Made by a program: the position numbers and the translations under genes | Part shown: piece by piece, positions 19,201 through 26,610 of the stretch | Layout: every line of letters starts with the position of its first letter | Numbering within the stretch: the stretch's first letter is position 1 | The notes under the pieces: model-generated | What the model saw: the letters and a program-made list of their open reading frames with translations, nothing else | Database searches by the model: none | Told to the model about the DNA's origin: nothing | NCBI RefSeq assembly: GCF_001434335.1 | Contig: NZ_AZFM01000010.1 | Span: 1-64,000, forward strand | Direction: 5' to 3' | DNA length: 64,000 nucleotides | Source of the DNA: Lactobacillus kalixensis DSM 16043 | Lineage (GTDB): Bacteria > Bacillota > Bacilli > Lactobacillales > Lactobacillaceae

Positions 19201-20082
19201 CAGCTTGATTTTTTTGTCATCAGTCTTACTAAAAGCAATACTGGTTGCAGTCTTCCAACTTCCAATTAAATCTTTAGAAATTGCTACTTGATTACCATTG
19301 GTTGATTTACCAGCTAACTCAAAATCTTCTTCGTTAGGCACAATAATGTGAGTAGTATCACCAGTGTAGCCAGTTAATTGGTAGTAAGTTGTTCCATTAA
19401 AAGTCGTATTCTGTCCAGTCCAATTAGAAAGATCTAATGTTCCCCAAGTGGCTGAATCGTAACCACCATTCGTAGTGGTTGCAGCTTTGGCAGCAACTTT
19501 GCTTTCTGCTAGCGCATTAACTGCAGTCTTAGCAGTATTTTTTACATTAAGTGTATTAGTATTAGTCTGCTCGCTCTCAGTTTCAGTAGTGGTAGACTTT
19601 TCTTCATTAGTGGTTTCATTTGTAGAGGATGAATTAGATTTTGAAGGTTCAGTCTTCTGAATAGTATCAATGTCTTTAGACTGATCAGTTGTAATTTTTT
19701 GCTCACCAGTTTTAGTATCTGTGGCGCTATTTTCAACATTTGTACTATTTTCATCAGATTTTTGGGCAGACTCCACCCCTGAAGTTTGTACTTGAGCAGA
19801 TTCAGATGAAGTGGTATCTTTCTTTTCATTTGTATCAGTCTCAGAGCCTGCTTGACTTGTTGAAGTGGTTGATTCTTTCACAATATTTAAGCCTCTGTCA
19901 GCATTAGCTCCCTGATCAGAATCGGTCTCTTGCTGTCCATTCTCTGTTGCAGCATGAACAGTCTGATTATTATTTACTGTCGTCAGTAATAGAGTCGATA
20001 GTAAAACTGAACATACGCCAACGGTTAATTTCCTGATACCAAACCGTTGTTTACTATCGAAATCCTTCTTTTCAAAATCCAT
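14308..20082 (-). CDS. adhesin fragment 1: YSIRK signal, LRR, Mub-like and first MBG repeats
   Basis: The only fragment with a proper start (ATG at 20082 behind GAGAGGAAT), giving 1,924 residues. It has a signal peptide with RFGIRKLTVG, a low-complexity Ser/Thr region (~45-190), and BspA/DUF285 leucine-rich repeats (~280-500, units like GLENWDVSKVTNM). Then come a linker with a bacterial Ig-like fold, three Mub-like segments (~770-1285) and the first five and a half MBG repeats. If the TAA is real, the product has no LPXTG motif and would be secreted rather than wall-bound. Confidence 0.85.
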   Translation of the reverse strand: MDFEKKDFDSKQRFGIRKLTVGVCSVLLSTLLLTTVNNNQTVHAATENGQQETDSDQGANADRGLNIVKESTTSTSQAGSETDTNEKKDTTSSESAQVQTSGVESAQKSDENSTNVENSATDTKTGEQKITTDQSKDIDTIQKTEPSKSNSSSTNETTNEEKSTTTETESEQTNTNTLNVKNTAKTAVNALAESKVAAKAATTTNGGYDSATWGTLDLSNWTGQNTTFNGTTYYQLTGYTGDTTHIIVPNEEDFELAGKSTNGNQVAISKDLIGSWKTATSIAFSKTDDKKIKLVSTDLNSTFQDNTNLTNLDANSLDTSSVTSMNITFEGDSKLSSLTGISDWDVSNVTAMTSTFRSLNGLSSLTGLENWDVSKVTNMDHIFSQDNCSNVLDLSAISNWKTSSVQNLTAAFANNRFTNLHGLENWDVSKVTTMGSAFMNNGSLTDISAVANWKTSSLTDMNRIFNVNQALTSLHGLENWDTSKVTNFEAAFANEGSLVDASAIANWNTSNATNMRNLFANSGVQYLDFSKWDFSKVTRASDVVRNVRTVVYFGDNATITANNLNTLGFGKVTNPIILASGALYTLLSGSNTNTHTITINNSNGSQLTTISVPVVYDASSASNATEAINSYKEMVDNKIQDYATANNYALKFVSAPGSTDDLTGHNNHLINYAEAKYQVVTVPTDQKKDLQVQDKTVYKGSSLTAKDLVTNSADFPEGTTFEFADNTEPNLNQLGTYDVKIAATYPVTVNGQQYTAVSGPVTAKVTVTDQMQFNIIYWDDTENKEIVKFDIQNAGNDGYSNNLKFPAGVETGNYQSVSVSGVPTGVTIAGNYWNSLDNSSTDWTVPNYKWTAAAAPSLYGANIVIHLAHRTTETTEQQTRQVTVNYVKTKVNEDGTYTEDGNAFDSAVLDVYYTRTATTDKVTGKTTYGAWKWDTSKGDTNTPGYHVVSGTWTSLPSEWANVTAEVPTLNGYTAYTGGPASNTNKVPANQFVFPSWNGSDGSTSETDKGSTAYTDAATLYEAKPVHTILYVPEQTEARTVTTKFVYAGGDKDGQKVASDTQIQVYFKRTGTINTATNKVTYGSWTWDKSAGDTDHPGFHIISGNWTISSDGQFSVKAPTVAGYTAAMLNSSGSYGTTNFATPTFNSDTVFTNNTASQWYVRNELTTYYVPNSSVNKTVVRTITITPPNTIAAPTSVTQTATINRLVRVNSDDTGVVYDGFNGSGWSTNTGSWTAYRRIMSYAGYTTVITQVVTNPDGTTTETKLKSIDAQTVDGNTLPTTINVTYTATSTAVLSGEASSTYNGQPISYNDINGGSSDILVQVSGPMAGYYTVGAGDLEFSSDGGKTWSTTLPTNAGTYQLRLTTQGEDAIKAQYGNNSIKWVNEDGTSTIGGSATYIINKTDATATIGGSYERDYDGQPINGTSIYNKITWAGRDTSNNKDFTLNHSITANDYAWYTKSGDQYIKVEGQPVNAGVYYLILNNDYITTLDEANPNYSISKVDGAFVYTINKAQAGSVTFDASVQKTYDGSAILNGASFNTAPSIVIKGADGKPLAGLNNYTFQSGDFEFVDSTGNTISAIIDSNGQIEGPINAGTYTIRLTQAGLNRIEQANPNVNFANVQLADTGSGTLTISQYVPTLNLSGEGSKTYDGQVVTSAELIKQDKDNTITIKLTVPKQGGGTTEVTYAFNPNMDYTGDYDWYSNGTKINAPKNAGTYVIQLKADQVKTILEDLISQDSNYSYLKGNLDLDKLQVAGQASYTINKKPLTVYLDGNSSAVYTGSGAEMPLQDLISHLKANGLVSGETLNTDTFDKADFQWYVKNADGTYSVFTGKDAQGNTVQTPINVGTYYIGILPETSTNSGIDTLRRDNTNYDVTIDYSKYYQFDITPAKGTLTLSGSQTDTYNGQAVSIKDGNYSISFGPVSGN

Positions 20083-20166
20083 ATCAAGTATTCCTCTCTA
20101 CTTAAATTGTATTTTTAATTATCTTATTACATATATATTTTTATCTCCAGCACTTACTATATCTGT

Positions 20167-20175
20167 ATTCTAGCA
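20167..20175 (-). promoter_or_regulatory. candidate extended -10 promoter of the giant adhesin
   Basis: The minus strand reads TGCTAGAAT, an extended -10 element, about 85 nt upstream of the adhesin start in an AT-rich 250-bp gap. The -35 region is weak (TTTTAT). The TGACRNNGTGTCA motif seen upstream of the other surface genes is absent here. Confidence 0.4.
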
Positions 20176-20287
20176 TTAAAATAACACTAATAAAAGAAAC
20201 AGGTATTAGCTTAAACTATCTTTATTATTAAGTTAACTATATTTTTATCTTATCTTATTTTACCTAACACCTTTTTTACCCTAATAA

Positions 20288-20318
20288 ACAAAAAGACGTA
20301 CAAATGTACGTCCTTTTA
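20288..20318 (-). terminator. terminator of the TetR-MMPL operon
   Basis: GACGTACA-AA/TT-TGTACGTC forms a perfect 8-bp stem followed on the minus strand by TTTTTG, 16 nt beyond the MMPL stop. Confidence 0.85.
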
Positions 20319-20333
20319 TTATATTGATTTTAT

Positions 20334-23300
20334 TTATTCTTTCTTCTTGCCCCAACTAAAGTTGAACCCACCATAAGTAAGCTTAACAGCAGCAGTTAAA
20401 GTTATTGGCAAGATAAAGATTAAGATGATTAATCCGACATCCACAGTTAAAGCAACTTCAATCAAAGTTGGAATACCTGATGGAATTAAGGCTGCAAATG
20501 TACCACCAAGGATGACGACAGCTGAGATAACCACTGTACCGATGATACCACATGCCTTAAGGATTCTTTCACTAACATCATGAATACCTTCTGTTTCAAG
20601 TTCACGGTATCGAGTCATAAGGAAGATACTATAGTCAACACCCAATGCGATCAACATAATGAAGCTGAAGAATGGTGTATTCCAAGTAAGCATGTCTCTT
20701 CCAAGTACCGCCTTAACAATCCATTGGTTGATTGAAAGTGAGCAGAGGTAGGCAATAAGAAGAGTACCCATGATGTAAACAGGTTGAAGAAGTGAACGAG
20801 TTACGAAGATCAAAGCAATACCGATACCTATAAGCATAATTGTAGCAGTTCTAATGAAGTCACCACTTGCAGTGTTCTTAGTATCTTCAATCTTAGAGCT
20901 TTGACCACCCATTGCTACAGTAGCATTCTTCAAAGCAGTACCTTGAAGTGACTTCTTAGCCATTGCACTCAATTCTTGTGAGCGTCTAGTTGCTTCTTCA
21001 GCACTTGGGTTAGACTTGAAGACAACAATTAATTGAGCTGACTTCTTATCTGGGCTGAGGTAAACGTCAATTGACTTTTGGAACATTTCATTCTTGAGAT
21101 ATTCCTTTGGAATGTAGAATGTATTAGCTGCAGCTGAGTTTTGTAAACCTTGAAGGTAAGCACCACCTTGGCCTAAACCGTTGTTAGCTTGGTTCAAACC
21201 GTTTGTGATTTTAGGCATACTGCTTGCAAGGCGACCAGCACCTGAAGACAATTGACCAGCACCACTATTAAGTTGACCGATACCACTAGCTAATTGAGCA
21301 GCACCAGAAGCACCAGAGTTCAAACCTGCGCTAAGTTGACCTGCACCACTATTAACACGGTTTGCACCTGCGTCAAGACTTGATAAACCGGCACTTAAAC
21401 TACTAATACCAGTATTAAGTTGAGCAGCGCCACTGTTAAGACGGTTTGCACCAGCACTCAAAGTACCTAAACCGGTGTTAAGTTGAGCAGCACCATTGTA
21501 AAGTGAAGCGGCACCTGCGTTCAATCTGTTAGCACCAGCTGCACCTTGTTGAGCAGCAGTTTGAACTTGACTTAAGCCTGAGCTTAATTGGTTAAGTGCA
21601 GTTGCTGCTCCAGGAAGTGCCTTGCTTGAAGCAGTGGCTAATTGCTTAGTAGCTGCTTGAAGTTGTTGAATCTGCGTCAATGATGATTGTAGTGAATTAG
21701 TGTCAATGTTCTGTGCTTGTGAGCTTGATTGGGAAACTGAACCCATAGCAGCTTTAAAGGCTGCGCTTGCTGCACTTGCTGCTTTTTGCTGATCTTCTGC
21801 TGACAAGCCACTTTCAGCTAATTGACTCTTTAATGTAGATTCATAAGCACTTTTTGCTTTAGAAGCAGTTTGTTCTTGTTGCTGCTTAATAGTAGCTTGT
21901 AAGTTTGACAAACTCTTCAATAAAGTTTGATATTGTTCAACATTAATGCCACTAACTTGGCTGTTTAATTGTTGAATACCTTGGTTGATTTGTGGTAATG
22001 CAGTTTGTAATTGAGCTAATTGAGCACGGTTAGAAGAACTCATTTGAGTTGATAATTGGTTACTCAATTGATTCAAACCAGCAACTAATTGTTGAGTACC
22101 GGTTTGAAGGCTCTTAGTACCTGTTTGAAGACGACCTGCACCGGCTTGCAATCTATTAGCACCACTGGCCAATGAACTAGTACCACTTTGAAGAGCATGA
22201 GTACCACTTGATAAACGACCTGCACCTGTTTGAAGGCGACCTGCACCACTAGCTAAGGCACTAGTACCACTTTGAAGTTGATTTGCACCAGCTTGCAATC
22301 TTTGCGTACCGCTTTGAAGTTGGTTTGCACCAGCTTGTAATCTACCAGTACCTGATTGAAGTTGTTCAGCACCGGTTTGAAGGCTAGTTGCACCGTTTGC
22401 AGCTTTTTGGCTACCCTTAGTCAATTTACCTAAACCAGCACGAACTTGGTCAACACCAGAGTTAACAGTCCCCAATTGGTTATCAACGTACAATTGTTTA
22501 ATTGCTTCACCATATGGTTGAGTTACCGAAGTTGCAAAGTCAACATCTTTTGAATTTTGAAGTTGCTTAGTCAATTGATCAATTAACTTTAAGTTTTCTT
22601 CATTGTCCAAACGGTGGTTACTCTTAATGTATAAGTATGATGGTTCTGCAAGACCCTTGGAGAAGTGCTTTTGCACAACAAGCAAACCTTGCTTTGCAGG
22701 AACACTATCGGCGATTTCATCAGTATCATCGTAATTCAATTGACCTTTATACATCAACATAAATGGAATTACAACAACTGCCAAGACTACCAAGTAGATA
22801 ATTGGGTGCTTTAAGGTTGACGCAGAAATACCGTGCCATAGTTTATCTTCGTGTTCACCAGTGAATCTCTTGTCTGGCCAGAACATCTTCTTGCCAAGTA
22901 CTGCCATGAAGAATGGATTCAAAGTCAAGAGAACTACAAGTAAGGTTGCGACACCTACTGCAACACCTACTGCTGATTGATAAATTGAGAATTTAGCTAA
23001 ACTTAATGCAGTAAAACCAATTAAGATTGAAGAACCTGAGTAAAGAATGGTCTTTCCGGCTTTGTGCAAAGCATCATGCATCGCTTCGTACTTATCCATG
23101 TCTTTACCGAGATCTTCTTTAAATTTGTCATACAGTAGAATATTGTAGTCCGTACCAATCCCGAAGAGCACAATAACCATAAACACTTGTGTAAAGTTTG
23201 AGAATGGGAAGTTGAAGTGTTCAACTAAGTTGGTAACAATTGAGAATGATGTTAAGAATGATACCCCAACTGTTAATAATGAAATTAATGGAACGATTGG

Positions 23301-23894
23301 CGATCTAAAGACAATGATCAAAACAATAAAAATAAAGACAACAGTTATTGCTTCAGTCTTTTTGATTCCTTCTTGGATTGAAGTTGAGAAAGCATTTTGT
23401 AAGATGTCAGCACCAGTTACATAAGTTCTGATACCTGAAGTCTTAACTGCATTTCTAATTTGATCTTCAACATAACCGATTCGACCATGTTTCTTAGAAA
23501 TATTTATCTGCATTACCCAAGTAGTTCCATCTTTAGATTGGAGTTTCTTTCTTGTGGCAATGTTAGAATCAGGAGCTAAAGTATCAGTGATACCATATTT
23601 TCCCTTATTATTTTCTAATTTATCAACGGTTTGATTAATTGCCGTTTTATCGTCAGCAGTTAACTTGCCGTTTTTCTTGTTGAAAACGACCGCAACTTCG
23701 TAGGTATTCTTTTTCTTCTTACCCCAGTCATTTTGGATCGTTTGTGCAACAGAGCTTTGCACATCACTTGGTAATGTAATTGTTGAGTGTTCGCTAGTTA
23801 ATTGACTAACGTTAGGCAACGCAATTACCGAGATCAGTAAAATCAAAATCCATGCAATTAGAGAAAAGACATGGTTTTTAATAAACTTCTGCAC
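20334..23894 (-). CDS. MMPL-family RND exporter
   Basis: A 1,186-residue inner-membrane transporter of the MMPL/RND superfamily, expected to export lipids or hydrophobic compounds using proton motive force. Helix 1 is near residue 10. A first extracellular domain is followed by the helix bundle at ~175-375 with GIGTDYNILLYDKF. A very long second extracellular region (~400-985) is followed by the second bundle, which has GVDYSIFLMTRYRE. The long loop holds many L-x-x-G-(A/T)-x-x-L units (LQSGT, LQAGA, LASGA), probably a coiled or beta-helical stalk like those of YhgE/Pip proteins. The start is GTG behind GGAGGG. It sits 21 bp after the TetR gene in the same operon, so that regulator probably controls it. 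Confidence 0.93.
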   Translation of the reverse strand: MQKFIKNHVFSLIAWILILLISVIALPNVSQLTSEHSTITLPSDVQSSVAQTIQNDWGKKKKNTYEVAVVFNKKNGKLTADDKTAINQTVDKLENNKGKYGITDTLAPDSNIATRKKLQSKDGTTWVMQINISKKHGRIGYVEDQIRNAVKTSGIRTYVTGADILQNAFSTSIQEGIKKTEAITVVFIFIVLIIVFRSPIVPLISLLTVGVSFLTSFSIVTNLVEHFNFPFSNFTQVFMVIVLFGIGTDYNILLYDKFKEDLGKDMDKYEAMHDALHKAGKTILYSGSSILIGFTALSLAKFSIYQSAVGVAVGVATLLVVLLTLNPFFMAVLGKKMFWPDKRFTGEHEDKLWHGISASTLKHPIIYLVVLAVVVIPFMLMYKGQLNYDDTDEIADSVPAKQGLLVVQKHFSKGLAEPSYLYIKSNHRLDNEENLKLIDQLTKQLQNSKDVDFATSVTQPYGEAIKQLYVDNQLGTVNSGVDQVRAGLGKLTKGSQKAANGATSLQTGAEQLQSGTGRLQAGANQLQSGTQRLQAGANQLQSGTSALASGAGRLQTGAGRLSSGTHALQSGTSSLASGANRLQAGAGRLQTGTKSLQTGTQQLVAGLNQLSNQLSTQMSSSNRAQLAQLQTALPQINQGIQQLNSQVSGINVEQYQTLLKSLSNLQATIKQQQEQTASKAKSAYESTLKSQLAESGLSAEDQQKAASAASAAFKAAMGSVSQSSSQAQNIDTNSLQSSLTQIQQLQAATKQLATASSKALPGAATALNQLSSGLSQVQTAAQQGAAGANRLNAGAASLYNGAAQLNTGLGTLSAGANRLNSGAAQLNTGISSLSAGLSSLDAGANRVNSGAGQLSAGLNSGASGAAQLASGIGQLNSGAGQLSSGAGRLASSMPKITNGLNQANNGLGQGGAYLQGLQNSAAANTFYIPKEYLKNEMFQKSIDVYLSPDKKSAQLIVVFKSNPSAEEATRRSQELSAMAKKSLQGTALKNATVAMGGQSSKIEDTKNTASGDFIRTATIMLIGIGIALIFVTRSLLQPVYIMGTLLIAYLCSLSINQWIVKAVLGRDMLTWNTPFFSFIMLIALGVDYSIFLMTRYRELETEGIHDVSERILKACGIIGTVVISAVVILGGTFAALIPSGIPTLIEVALTVDVGLIILIFILPITLTAAVKLTYGGFNFSWGKKKE
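21180..22440 (-). repeat. heptad-like LQSG/LQAG coding repeats in the MMPL exporter
   Basis: Two blocks (about 21180-21600 and 22060-22440) code for tandem 7-residue units of the form L-x-S/A-G-x-x-x, many at near-identity (LQSGTQRLQAGANQLQSG). A less repetitive Gln/Ser-rich coiled-coil segment lies between them. Copy-number variation between strains is likely. Confidence 0.8.
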
Positions 23895-23915
23895 TTTTTT
23901 CCCTCCTAATCACGC

Positions 23916-24476
23916 TTACTGCAATACTCCTGTTGGTTCAACCAACCTTAGGATCATTTGATGATAGTTTTCATTAGATACTTCTGGACTCTCGTTAGCA
24001 AAAGCCGCTGACTTATCTAAAAAGACATATCCTAGAACCGCACCTACCAAGGCGTGGAAAGAAATAGATTCATCCTTCTTCAAGTTGAATTTCTCACCCA
24101 AAGTAAAGATATTCTGAATCTCTTGATTGATTGCATCATCTGAATCATATTCATTCAAATGATACAGAATCGCTGACAATGCCGGATCTCTTAAGACAAA
24201 ATCGCGTGTTATATCAGCAAATTTAAGCAAAGCATCTTTGCCCGATAACCCCATCAGATTATCAACTAGTCTGCGATGTAATACCTTAATTCGACTTGCT
24301 CCTACATAAGACAATAATTGCTTACGCCCTGATACATAATGATAAAGCGATTGTGATCTAACACCCAGAGCTTTAGCTAAAGCTGGTAAAGTTGTTCCCG
24401 CTAAACCTTCATTACTGATCAGCTGACTAGCGGTTTCAATGATTTTATTCAAATCAAGATTTCTTCTTTGGGCCAA
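23916..24476 (-). CDS. TetR family transcriptional regulator
   Basis: A 186-residue repressor with an N-terminal TetR helix-turn-helix (residues ~8-55, LISNEGLAGTTLPALAKALGVRSQSLYHYVSGRKQLL) and a helical ligand-binding C-terminal part with the TetR_C-type GYVFLDKSAAF segment. It starts with TTG, supported by a strong GGAGGGG site 7 nt upstream. It is first in an operon with the MMPL exporter, the usual arrangement for a repressor that senses the exported compound or a membrane stress. The operator is probably within the promoter at 24509-24537. Confidence 0.9.
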   Translation of the reverse strand: MAQRRNLDLNKIIETASQLISNEGLAGTTLPALAKALGVRSQSLYHYVSGRKQLLSYVGASRIKVLHRRLVDNLMGLSGKDALLKFADITRDFVLRDPALSAILYHLNEYDSDDAINQEIQNIFTLGEKFNLKKDESISFHALVGAVLGYVFLDKSAAFANESPEVSNENYHQMILRLVEPTGVLQ

Positions 24477-24508
24477 TTCTTTTCCCCTCCTTATTTCAGT
24501 ACTTTAAT

Positions 24509-24537
24509 AATATATCACTACATAATGAAGAATACAA
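24509..24537 (-). promoter_or_regulatory. promoter of the TetR-MMPL operon
   Basis: The minus strand has TTGTAT (24532-24537), exactly 17 nt, then TATATT (24509-24514), about 35 nt upstream of the TTG start. ATTGTAG and ATTATGTAG occur as imperfect direct repeats around the -35 region and could be part of an operator. Confidence 0.6.
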
Positions 24538-24565
24538 TCTACAATGTGTAAATAAATGCAAAAAT

Positions 24566-24599
24566 AAAAAGAAAGCTCTTTCATAAACTTCCTTTATTT
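24566..24599 (-). terminator. probable terminator of the CorA / beta-lactamase-like operon
   Basis: On the minus strand AAAGGAAG pairs with CTTTCTTT (one G-U) around a 12-nt loop, followed by TTTTTATTTTT. It lies 11 nt after the stop of the serine-hydrolase-like gene. Confidence 0.5.
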
Positions 24600-24609
24600 T
24601 ATGTTTGTC

Positions 24610-25554
24610 TTATCTAGCTTTGTTAAACCATTTTTCAACAGCTTTACCAAGTTTATTCAGGTTTTGTCCAGATTCACTCCAAACTGAAACTGCATATGAA
24701 TGACCCGTATTTTGTACTAATGCGGTAGCACAATATTTATCACCGACTGAATAAATTGTCCCGTTTAACCCATTAATCAGCGGATTATTATGACCGTGCA
24801 TAGCCATCAAAACATTTTGTGCGTTTTGTCGATTCAGCACTTTTCCTTGATATAATCCCTTTAATACAGAATCCAAATCATTTGCTGTTGTATGACCAAC
24901 CGGCTTTTTGGTAAAAGTACCAACCATAGCAGTATCGGTTGCACCAAATTGAGCTGCAACCTTATTAACGTTTGCCTTACCTACTTTTCTAAGTAATGCA
25001 TTAGCTGCTGTCTTATTGCCAGTCATCATTGCCTGACGCAAGTAGGCAATTCCGTACAACATATTAGTAGTTAAGTATTTTTCACCTTTAGCGCGATCAC
25101 TCTTCTTGATCTTGATTGAAGTACCGGTCTTAATTTTACCGCTCTGGCGCTGCTTATATAAAGCTGTTAGTAAAAATAATTCCATTGCTGTACTTACATT
25201 GTGGCTCTTCTTGCTTGTTGCAACTCTTGCATATCTTGAAGAATTATTTAAATCTTGTACAGCAACTTGGTAATTGCCTTGATTGCCCATTGCTTTTTCA
25301 ATTGCAGCAACCAATGACTTATTACTACCTTTATCTGCATTAGAGTCTGCAGTTTTCGTCTTCTTTTTATCAGTGTAGCTTGGAGCCTTAGATGCTGTAA
25401 TCTCTGGTTCTTTTTCCTGTTTCTTGGCGGTCTTAGTTGTTTTTGGTTCAACAATTTTAATTTTGGCATTTTCAATATGACGCAAATTGGCCGAATATAA
25501 CATAAATGCGAAAAAAGTTACCAAAATACAGCTAATTAACTTTTTATTTTTCAT
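24610..25554 (-). CDS. beta-lactamase-fold secreted protein, catalytic motifs degenerate
   Basis: A 314-residue protein with an N-terminal membrane anchor (residues ~5-22), a Lys/Thr-rich linker (~30-80) and a class A beta-lactamase/transpeptidase-like domain. The helix that normally starts with Ser-x-x-Lys reads NVSTAMELFLL, with Met where Lys is expected. The SDN position reads TGN within MMTGNKTAANALL, and no clear KTG triad is present near GDKYCATALV. It therefore probably cannot form the acyl-enzyme and may bind wall material or act as a pseudo-enzyme. It lies 13 nt downstream of the CorA-type gene and is probably co-transcribed. Confidence 0.75.
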   Translation of the reverse strand: MKNKKLISCILVTFFAFMLYSANLRHIENAKIKIVEPKTTKTAKKQEKEPEITASKAPSYTDKKKTKTADSNADKGSNKSLVAAIEKAMGNQGNYQVAVQDLNNSSRYARVATSKKSHNVSTAMELFLLTALYKQRQSGKIKTGTSIKIKKSDRAKGEKYLTTNMLYGIAYLRQAMMTGNKTAANALLRKVGKANVNKVAAQFGATDTAMVGTFTKKPVGHTTANDLDSVLKGLYQGKVLNRQNAQNVLMAMHGHNNPLINGLNGTIYSVGDKYCATALVQNTGHSYAVSVWSESGQNLNKLGKAVEKWFNKAR

Positions 25555-25567
25555 ATTTTAGCCTCAA

Positions 25568-26485
25568 TCAGAAGAAATGATGCCGACGCATTAGAATGAC
25601 TAGCCAAATCATTAACACGACCATAAGTACGATGATCGCAATCCAGTCAAAAGAATTATTCAAAACTGGCAATTTAACATTCATTCCATAAAAACCTGTC
25701 AAAATTGTTGGAATGGTAAGCACAATTGACCACACAGTTAAGAACTTCATCGTATCATTCAAGTTGTTGTTCATCATATTGTTTGAAGTAGCGGATAAGG
25801 TCTTAGTTACTTGATGAGAAATCGTAACCATTTCTGCGGACTGGTTAGATTCGATCAAAACGTCATCCAGGCGCTCGCGGGCTGCCTTAGTAAATTCCAA
25901 TTTTGAATGATCCAAACTGTGAAGCATCATTAAGTCAGTTTGAATTGAGCTTGATAAGTAGACCAAACTCTTTTCAATATTTGATAATTCTACCAAGTCC
26001 TTGTTGTCGATATCATCAGATAATTTTTGATCTAAACTGTTTCTTTCCACGTCCAATTGTGTTACTGCACGCTGGAAGTATTGAGAAGCATACAAAAGAA
26101 AAATCATTAATAACTCGGTAACATCCTTTGCTTCAGAAAGGCGGGAACGCATGCGATCATCATTGAATTCATCAAAGACATAACTGGTCGATTCCGTATG
26201 GAAAGTAAAAACATTTTCTCCTACTACCAAAAAAGTGATTGGATGAGAAGTAAAGTGCTTAATTGAGTTAGTTGGCCAAATTGGAACATCATAAACAAGC
26301 AAGTGACTGCGTGTATGCAAGTCATAGTCATAGTGGGGACGTTCGTGACGGTCAGAAATATAAGAGATAATATCCGGCGTGAAATTGAAATCGTCTTGCA
26401 ACTTAATGCTGTCTTGCTCGCTTAAATTGCTGATGTCGTACCATTTATATTTAGTTTCTACTGGAAAACTTTGTTGTCTAATCAA
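25568..26485 (-). CDS. CorA-type divalent cation transporter
   Basis: A 305-residue CorA family channel, expected to carry Mg2+ or Co2+. A large soluble N-terminal domain (~1-235) with long helices is followed by two C-terminal membrane helices. The signature GMN is in TGFYGMNVKLPV at the end of the first helix (~residues 266-268). The basic tail RRHHFF faces the cytoplasm. It is first in a two-gene unit with the beta-lactamase-fold protein; I see no functional link between them. Confidence 0.92.
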   Translation of the reverse strand: MIRQQSFPVETKYKWYDISNLSEQDSIKLQDDFNFTPDIISYISDRHERPHYDYDLHTRSHLLVYDVPIWPTNSIKHFTSHPITFLVVGENVFTFHTESTSYVFDEFNDDRMRSRLSEAKDVTELLMIFLLYASQYFQRAVTQLDVERNSLDQKLSDDIDNKDLVELSNIEKSLVYLSSSIQTDLMMLHSLDHSKLEFTKAARERLDDVLIESNQSAEMVTISHQVTKTLSATSNNMMNNNLNDTMKFLTVWSIVLTIPTILTGFYGMNVKLPVLNNSFDWIAIIVLMVVLMIWLVILMRRHHFF

Positions 26486-26553
26486 CTAGCTCTCACCTCT
26501 ACCCTTTTAAAAAAACAATTACATCTAACTTATCTATAGTAACATTTTATCAT

Positions 26554-26586
26554 GCAAAAAAAACAGACCTAAATGGTCTGTTTTAA
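26554..26586. terminator. terminator after the ABC importer operon
   Basis: AACAGACC pairs with GGTCTGTT around a 4-nt loop, followed on the minus strand by TTTTTTTTG. It lies 25 nt after the stop of the solute-binding protein gene. Confidence 0.88.
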
Positions 26587-26610
26587 GATTTTATAATTTG
26601 CTATTTAGTT

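Larger units (their letters stand above)
8159..20082 (-). pseudogene. giant YSIRK/LPXTG adhesin with MBG repeats, interrupted twice
   Basis: One gene of about 3,974 codons for a sortase-anchored surface adhesin, broken into three open segments. Parts in order: a YSIRK-type signal (RFGIRKLTVG, cleavage near HA-A), a Ser/Thr/Gln-rich stretch, BspA-like DUF285 leucine-rich repeats, three Mub-like segments, about 21 MBG-like repeats, a MucBP-like end domain, a proline-rich wall spacer, LPQTG, a membrane helix and a KKRKKK tail. The first lesion is an in-frame TAA at 14308-14310, with the same frame open on both sides. The second is a missing base near 10065: AAGGAACA where AAGGGAACA would restore a repeat reading NKGTANV. 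Both ends are intact, so the breaks are recent or are sequencing errors in repetitive DNA. Confidence 0.9.
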
